A stretch of 55,760 bases of DNA from Bacillota bacterium (GTDB taxonomy: Bacteria > Bacillota > Clostridia > Christensenellales > SZUA-584): NCBI GenBank assembly GCA_023415795.1, contig JAEZJG010000013.1, forward strand, positions 1 to 55,760. The letters run 5' to 3'. Below, piece after piece: positions 51,393 to 55,760 of the stretch; within the stretch, counting starts at the first letter, position 1, and each line of letters opens with the position of its first letter. The notes beneath the pieces were generated by a model. That model was not told the origin of the DNA. It did no database searches and saw nothing but the letters and a program-made list of their open reading frames with translations. The position numbers and the translations under genes were made by a program.

Positions 51393-53171
51393 CTATTGCT
51401 TGATCGACAGCTCGCCGTGCAGATACTTTATCAATTGCAGCACATCCCCACTGTCTGCTATTCCATCTCGGCTGATATCCGCCGCCGTCAGATATACGCC
51501 CGACAGTATATCTGCGCTCAGCAGATGCTGCCGCAGCGCATCCAGATCGTGCTCGTCGATGCTCCCGTTGCCGTCCAAATCGCCGTACACGACGACCGGA
51601 AGGTCGAAATACGCGTTCCCATCTCCATACGTTGTCCGCACAAAATCTCCCGTTGCGATGCTGCCCGACGCCTTCACCGCTCCTGTGGATGACACCACGC
51701 TCAGCGCGCCGCCCTCAGACATCAGTGCCGCCAGCAGTGTTTCCGGCGATGTGCCCGGCTTAATGCCGCTGATAAAAGCCTCGGCAACAGCATATTGCTT
51801 GCTGGTGAGCGCCGGCGCAGATGCAAATGTTCCAAAGCTGCATAGCTTCGTGCTGGTATAATAGAAACCCAGTATGTCGTTATAGACTTGTCCGTCGGTG
51901 GCACGCTGCTGTGCGCCGCGCTGGCTCAGCCCAATGCCGTGACCGTAGCGGCGGTTCGTCAGAAACCACCCCGGATATTCTGCGCCCTCCGCCGTCGTCA
52001 GCACGCCCGGCTCCGCGCCCCGCATGCGCAGAGAATACTTTGTCAGGTTGAATATGCCGGACGGATTCTCGTCCGTATGCACCAGATCGCTGAGCGACAG
52101 CGTGACGGTGACCTGTCCGTCCGCCCCGCCGCCCGTCACCATCAGCACCACGTCTGCCTTGGTATACGACCGGCTGGGCGGGTTATAGCTGGCGCTGTGC
52201 GCCTTTACACGCACCGCCGATTGTATCGTCACTTCTCTGCCCGCGGCAAGGTTCGCCTTCCTTTGCAGCTCAGCCAGCACCAGCGGATCCATCAGCGCCA
52301 TCGTTTGTGCATTAAACTCGGCGGGAATGAAAGACTTTTCCGTCAGGCTGTCCGTATTTTTCAGATCATACGGATCGTCCTGCATAATGTAATACGGCAA
52401 ATCGGTGGTCCATTTGTTGCCCGTCAGCTCTGTTTGTCCGCCGTTTGAAGCGGAATAATATGCTTGTATAATATCGTTGTTGTACGTCAGCACCTGCCCT
52501 GCCGTGCTGTCCACCGCCTCGATCGCACGGTTAAAGCGGCTGTTGTAGCCGTGATACACCTGATCGGCGGAGGTGTCCAGTATGTCGTAGGCGCGGGTGC
52601 GGTTCTTGGTACAGTTAGAAACGGCATAGCCGCGCGCGCACACTGCCTGTGCCTTCAGCGATTCCAGCGGAAACGTGTTGCTCATCTCATATGGCACCAC
52701 GCCATACAGATAGTGCTCAAGAGGAAGCGTATTGATCACACTAAGGCTGCCCTCCACCACCGAAAACGTCAGATTGCCAAGGTAGCTGCACGTGCCGTAT
52801 TTAGAGTTTTTCAGATTGATATAGGCAGAGGTTCCGGCGTAATCACTATTGACCAAAGTCAGCGACGAAGCAGTAAAGGAATTTTCGCCCGAGGTGATTA
52901 CCGGGCGCGTCCCCACTACGGATACGTTAATTTCACCACCATCCAGTGCAAACTCCGGGTTCTCCTTCAGAGTGTAATCCCCGAAAAGCTTTATTTTTGC
53001 AGACTTCGTTTCCACAGAAAGCAGCACCCGAATATCCGAATGGAACGCAGCAGCTTGAGCGGGCCGCGTAAAAGCAGGGGCCATCAAAAGCACCGTGACA
53101 AGAGCGATCATCCATGCGATTTTTCTGCCGTATCTTTTCAAAAGCTTATCCCGCCGTTCAAGAATTCGCAC
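51393..53171 (-). CDS. secreted SpoIID/LytB-domain enzyme with C-terminal dockerin
   Basis: A 592-residue protein. After a signal peptide (hydrophobic about 18-40, ending AQA) comes a SpoIID domain, a lytic transglycosylase fold acting on denuded peptidoglycan: LPLEHYLYGVVPYEM holds the expected catalytic Glu (residue 162), then SLKAQAVCARGYAV, QAYYSASNGGQTE, and GHGIGLSQRGAQQ. The last 65 residues are a type I dockerin with two calcium loops, GDLDGNGSIDEHDLDALRQHL and ADISRDGIADSGDVLQLIKYL. The GTG start at 53171 has no SD; a TTG ten codons later is possible. Downstream is the cohesin gene. Confidence 0.88.
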   Translation of the reverse strand: MRILERRDKLLKRYGRKIAWMIALVTVLLMAPAFTRPAQAAAFHSDIRVLLSVETKSAKIKLFGDYTLKENPEFALDGGEINVSVVGTRPVITSGENSFTASSLTLVNSDYAGTSAYINLKNSKYGTCSYLGNLTFSVVEGSLSVINTLPLEHYLYGVVPYEMSNTFPLESLKAQAVCARGYAVSNCTKNRTRAYDILDTSADQVYHGYNSRFNRAIEAVDSTAGQVLTYNNDIIQAYYSASNGGQTELTGNKWTTDLPYYIMQDDPYDLKNTDSLTEKSFIPAEFNAQTMALMDPLVLAELQRKANLAAGREVTIQSAVRVKAHSASYNPPSRSYTKADVVLMVTGGGADGQVTVTLSLSDLVHTDENPSGIFNLTKYSLRMRGAEPGVLTTAEGAEYPGWFLTNRRYGHGIGLSQRGAQQRATDGQVYNDILGFYYTSTKLCSFGTFASAPALTSKQYAVAEAFISGIKPGTSPETLLAALMSEGGALSVVSSTGAVKASGSIATGDFVRTTYGDGNAYFDLPVVVYGDLDGNGSIDEHDLDALRQHLLSADILSGVYLTAADISRDGIADSGDVLQLIKYLHGELSIKQ

Positions 53172-53297
53172 CAGGTGCTTTTCTTTTAGACGTCAAAACA
53201 CCCGATAATGTTCCGCATTTAATTTACATTGTTTACCTTTATTGTAACGGTAGCATGGCTACACGCTTCCGTCAAGGCAAACCGAATTACAAAAAAA

Positions 53298-53327
53298 GCC
53301 GGGCGAGCGTTTATACGCATGCCCGGC
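53298..53327 (-). terminator. terminator after mmsA
   Basis: GCCGGGC / GCCCGGC (53298-53327) with an inner GCGT/ACGC; on the minus strand TTTTTTTG follows. Confidence 0.85.
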
Positions 53328-53348
53328 GCCTCGTTGATTTTCTCAAGC

Positions 53349-54866
53349 TCAGCCGCCCACAGAGCCGTCCCAGGTATCCACCTTGGTGCGCTTCATCTCT
53401 TCCTCGTCAAACCAGCGTGTGGTGACAGCCTTGGTTTCAGTGAAGAAGCGCACGCCATCCTTGCCCAACGTGTGCAGGTCTCCAAAGAACGACTGCTTGT
53501 GGCCGGTAAACGGGAATACGCCTACAGGCACCGGTATACCCACGTTCACACCCACCATGCCGCCGTGCGTGTGCCGCGCGAACTCGCGGGCATAGTAACC
53601 GCTCTGCGTAAATATCACGGAGCCGTTGGCAAAACGGTTCTTGTTCATCAGCGCAAGGCCTTCTTCGAAGGTTTTGACGCGCTTGATGCACACGACGGGT
53701 CCAAAAACCTCCTCGTTGCCGATTGTCATGTCCGGCGTCACGTGATCAAATATCGTGGGCCCCATATAAAAGCCGTTCTCATAGCCCTCCACCACCTTGT
53801 TCCGTCCGTCCAGCAGCAGCGTCGCGCCCTCTTCAATGCCCTTCTCTATCCAGCCCGTGACGAACTTGCGATGCGCATCCGTCACCAGCGGCCCAAGTTC
53901 CGACGTCTTCTCATACGCTGGCCCCACCTTTAATTCCTTGGAATACTGCACCAGCAGCGCAGCAAGCCTGTCGGCGATGCTCTCCTGCGCCACAATCACC
54001 GGCAGCGCCATGCAGCGTTCGCCCGCGCACCCAAAAGACGAGTTGATGATGCCGCGAGCCGTCCGCTCCAGAGCGGCGTCCTCCAGCACCAGCGCGTGAT
54101 TCTTGGCTTCACACAGTGCCTGTACCCGCTTGCCATGCGCCGCTGCCTGCGAATACACATGCAGACCCACCGACGTTGAGCCCACGAAACTGATGCCCTT
54201 TACATCCGGGTGCTGCAAAAACAACTCTGCCTCGTTGCGGCTGCAGGTGACGATGTTGACCACACCGTCCGGCAGGCCCGCTTCAGAAAGCAGCTCGGCG
54301 CACCGCATCGAGGTCATGGGCGTCATAGAAGCCGCTTTGATGACCATCGTGTTGCCCGTGCCGATGCACAGCGGCATCATCCAGCCCATGGGTATCATGC
54401 CGGGGAAGTTAAAGGGCGCGATGCCCGCGAATACACCCACCGGCTCGCGATACAGCACAGTGTCATAGCCCGGCGATGTTTCCATCAGAGATTCTCCCAT
54501 CATCAGCGTGGGCAGGCCGCAGGCAAACTCCACCGGCTCCTTCACCTTGAGCATATCGCCCCGGGCTTCCTCCAGCACCTTGCCATGCTCCGTCGCCACC
54601 AGCAGCGTCAGCTCATCCATGTGGGCATCCAGCAGCTCTCGGAAGCGGTAAAGCACCTGCACGCGCTTCATCACCGGTGTAACCGACCACGTCTCATACG
54701 CGCGCTTCGCGGCGGCAATTGCGTCATTTACCTCGTCTGCTGTGCAGCAGGGCGTCTGCGCAATCACCTCGCCGGTGCTGGGGTTATAGATGTCCATATA
54801 CTTTTGGGTCTTTGATTCCAGCCACTGACCGCCGCAAAAGTATTTCAGCTTTTTTACCGTATTCAT
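53349..54866 (-). CDS. mmsA: CoA-acylating methylmalonate-semialdehyde dehydrogenase
   Basis: Oxidises (methyl)malonate semialdehyde to propionyl- or acetyl-CoA with NAD and CoA, in valine and inositol breakdown. The 505 residues have PFNFPGMIPMGWMMPLCIGTG, SFVGSTSVGLHVY, and the catalytic Cys in SFGCAGERCMALPV, with AKNHALVLEDA in the position that in most aldehyde dehydrogenases holds ELGGK. No other iol or mms genes are in the window. AAGGAG lies ten bases before the ATG; a TATAAT is about 40 bases upstream. Confidence 0.93.
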   Translation of the reverse strand: MNTVKKLKYFCGGQWLESKTQKYMDIYNPSTGEVIAQTPCCTADEVNDAIAAAKRAYETWSVTPVMKRVQVLYRFRELLDAHMDELTLLVATEHGKVLEEARGDMLKVKEPVEFACGLPTLMMGESLMETSPGYDTVLYREPVGVFAGIAPFNFPGMIPMGWMMPLCIGTGNTMVIKAASMTPMTSMRCAELLSEAGLPDGVVNIVTCSRNEAELFLQHPDVKGISFVGSTSVGLHVYSQAAAHGKRVQALCEAKNHALVLEDAALERTARGIINSSFGCAGERCMALPVIVAQESIADRLAALLVQYSKELKVGPAYEKTSELGPLVTDAHRKFVTGWIEKGIEEGATLLLDGRNKVVEGYENGFYMGPTIFDHVTPDMTIGNEEVFGPVVCIKRVKTFEEGLALMNKNRFANGSVIFTQSGYYAREFARHTHGGMVGVNVGIPVPVGVFPFTGHKQSFFGDLHTLGKDGVRFFTETKAVTTRWFDEEEMKRTKVDTWDGSVGG

Positions 54867-54909
54867 AAAACAAGCTCCTTCATTTCATATTGACGTCTAT
54901 TATAATTAG

Positions 54910-55283
54910 TCCCATAGTGTCTTAATAATGAATGCGTATAGTTTACTAGTGAAAAGTATGCATTATAGGCCGCATAAAACGCAGCGTTCTTTGGTTAGGC
55001 ATATTATATATGTAAATTTTTGTGTATGCAACGCACCCTGTTTATCTGTACCTCTATCGTTATGCGATCGCACAATTGATGTACATGCGTGCCATACATT
55101 TCGATTGGCTTCAACTGTAACCCACTTACGTTTCAAGCGTCATCCGTTACAAATAAGACGCTTCGCGCTATCAAAATCTCATTTATTGTGCTTTTAGAGG
55201 CATAAAAAGGGCTAATTATGCATTAGTTTGTTTTAATAATTTCATTTTCTGCGATTTTCGTTCACAATTTCTTCATAAAACTA
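54910..55283. other. AT-rich intergenic stretch, no gene recognised
   Basis: About 370 bases between the mmsA promoter and the amt promoter. I see no credible open frame with an SD site, no tRNA and no known RNA motif. Confidence 0.4.
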
Positions 55284-55312
55284 TTGACAATTAATTCTAC
55301 GTCCGCTATACT
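55284..55312 (+). promoter_or_regulatory. sigma-A promoter of amt
   Basis: A perfect TTGACA (55284-55289), 17-base spacer, TATACT (55307-55312). Transcription would begin near 55319, giving a leader of about 340 bases. Confidence 0.9.
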
Positions 55313-55436
55313 GACCCCAAGATTGGTAGAGGCGTTTCTCTGCATGAGTTAAATTCCTCGGCTTGAATTGGAAAATTGAATATAGAATACCGGTTGGACA
55401 ATTTCCTTATAAATTGTTTTCAAGTTTTGAGCTTAA

Positions 55437-55477
55437 GGGTGGGGGCTCCAATTGTTGGAGTGCCGCCCTTTTATTTT
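55437..55477 (+). terminator. first leader terminator of amt
   Basis: GGGTGG-GGG-CTCCAA pairs with TTGGAG-TG-CCGCCC (55437-55468), followed by TTTTATTTT. A possible A1/G4 hexaloop AAGGGT lies in its 5' arm. Confidence 0.75.
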
Positions 55478-55484
55478 AGCCTGT

Positions 55485-55530
55485 ATGCACATTGTGGTGT
55501 ATCGAGAATTAATTCTTGGTACACCTTTTT
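55485..55530 (+). promoter_or_regulatory. ANTAR-type hairpin overlapping the second leader terminator of amt
   Basis: ATGCAC (55485-55490), loop ATTGTG, GTGTAT (55497-55502): six pairs, a six-base loop with A at 1 and G at 4. Its 3' arm is the 5' arm of the terminator GGTGTA...TACACC (55496-55525, inner AGAAT/ATTCT) followed by TTTTT. A further CTCC-A-ATTGTT-GGAG hairpin at 55446-55460 could be its first stem, though 24 bases away. Confidence 0.7.
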
Positions 55531-55540
55531 GCATATTCGG

Positions 55541-55626
55541 CACACAATGGCTGTGAATGAACGATACGCTCAAAGCAACATGCATAAAGATGTGCATTCG
55601 TTAATCCGAATGCGCATTTTGTTTTT
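55541..55626 (+). promoter_or_regulatory. ANTAR-type hairpins overlapping the third leader terminator of amt
   Basis: CACA-C-AATGGC-TGTG (55541-55555) and ATGCAT-AAAGAT-GTGCAT (55580-55597) have A1/G4 six-base loops. The 3' arm of the second lies in the terminator ATGTGCATTCG / CGAATGCGCAT (55590-55617), followed by TTTGTTTTT. The ribosome site of amt begins about 25 bases on. Confidence 0.7.
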
Positions 55627-55661
55627 ACAGTAAAATTATTATAGTAGGAGGTAATCATAAA

Positions 55662-55760
55662 ATGACAGAAATTATGGAAGCTGTAAACGGAACAGTATTC
55701 CCGGTATGGTTCCTGATCGGCGCGGCGCTCGTGTTCTTCATGCAGGGCGGCTTTGCAATG
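55662..55760 (+). CDS. amt: ammonium transporter, N-terminal fragment
   Basis: The first 33 codons are inside the window. GAVNGT-like VNGTVFPVWFLIGAALVFF followed by MQGGFAM is the first membrane helix and signature of the Amt family of ammonium channels. GTAGGAGG precedes the ATG. The leader structures suggest that expression depends on antitermination. A glnK/glnB gene often follows but is outside the window. Confidence 0.92.
   Translation, partial: MTEIMEAVNGTVFPVWFLIGAALVFFMQGGFAM

Noticed and set aside
50189..53171. Part of a cellulosome
   Set aside because: No cellulase, carbohydrate-binding module or multi-cohesin scaffoldin is in the window; the dockerin is on a peptidoglycan enzyme.
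55319..55470. Possible lysine riboswitch (AGAGGCG and GGGTGGGG strings)
   Set aside because: The conserved core segments and five-stem order of the L-box are missing, and the downstream gene is an ammonium transporter.
55376..55633. An 85-codon plus-strand open frame in the amt leader
   Set aside because: It runs across all three terminators and has no SD; the structure explains the sequence better.
1..55760. tRNA, rRNA or CRISPR arrays
   Set aside because: No cloverleaf with the T-loop consensus, rRNA core sequence or regularly spaced repeats was noticed; a tRNAscan or CRISPR search would settle it.

Overview
This window is chromosomal DNA from an anaerobic, endospore-forming member of the Clostridia (Firmicutes). 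The grounds are an intact SpoIIID, a SpoIID-type enzyme, a MinCDE system, YhbY/Obg/endonuclease III and DnaX/YbaB/RecR/YaaL gene orders, a THF riboswitch, a 2-hydroxyacyl-CoA dehydratase activase homologue, and strong SD sequences with frequent TTG/GTG starts. No rRNA, tRNA, CRISPR array or phage was seen. Coding DNA is moderately GC-rich and intergenic DNA is AT-rich. The species cannot be fixed from sequence alone.

Left part (1-10 kb): the end of an IS3-family element; a minus-strand group pgi / zinc-ribbon / ComFB / methyltransferase; a minus-strand cell-shape and division group mrdA-minC-minD-minE; then glnA on the plus strand behind a structured leader with an ANTAR-type hairpin-terminator. 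10-22 kb: an M14 peptidase homologue that has lost catalytic residues, a radical SAM protein with a probable leaderless transcript, a three-hairpin intergenic element, a three-gene GlpA-like flavoprotein operon behind a leader terminator, yhbY-obgE-nth, a DUF421/DUF4363 pair, a nitroreductase and rodA.

22-35 kb: dnaX-ybaB-recR, two unrecognised AT-richer genes, yaaL; folT under a THF riboswitch next to folC; then a two-component system with a short-loop histidine kinase, an alpha/beta hydrolase and an FtsX-type ABC exporter. TGACA-N4-TGTCA-like operators lie in front of both the regulator and the ABC genes. 35-46 kb: mreC-mreD, an LCP ligase, a GNAT-like protein, a divergent DapB and a 1443-residue fused activase/dehydratase protein. 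46-56 kb: kinase-like and epimerase genes, three overlapping membrane-protein genes, spoIIID, an operon coding for a secreted dockerin-tagged SpoIID enzyme and a membrane-anchored cohesin, mmsA, and the start of amt behind a 340-base leader with three successive terminators, two of which overlap canonical ANTAR hexaloops.

The two strongest leads are the cohesin/dockerin-SpoIID pair beside spoIIID, which looks like a non-cellulosomal way to tether a peptidoglycan enzyme, and the shared ANTAR-type antitermination architecture in front of glnA and amt, which points to a nitrogen regulon controlled after transcription start.
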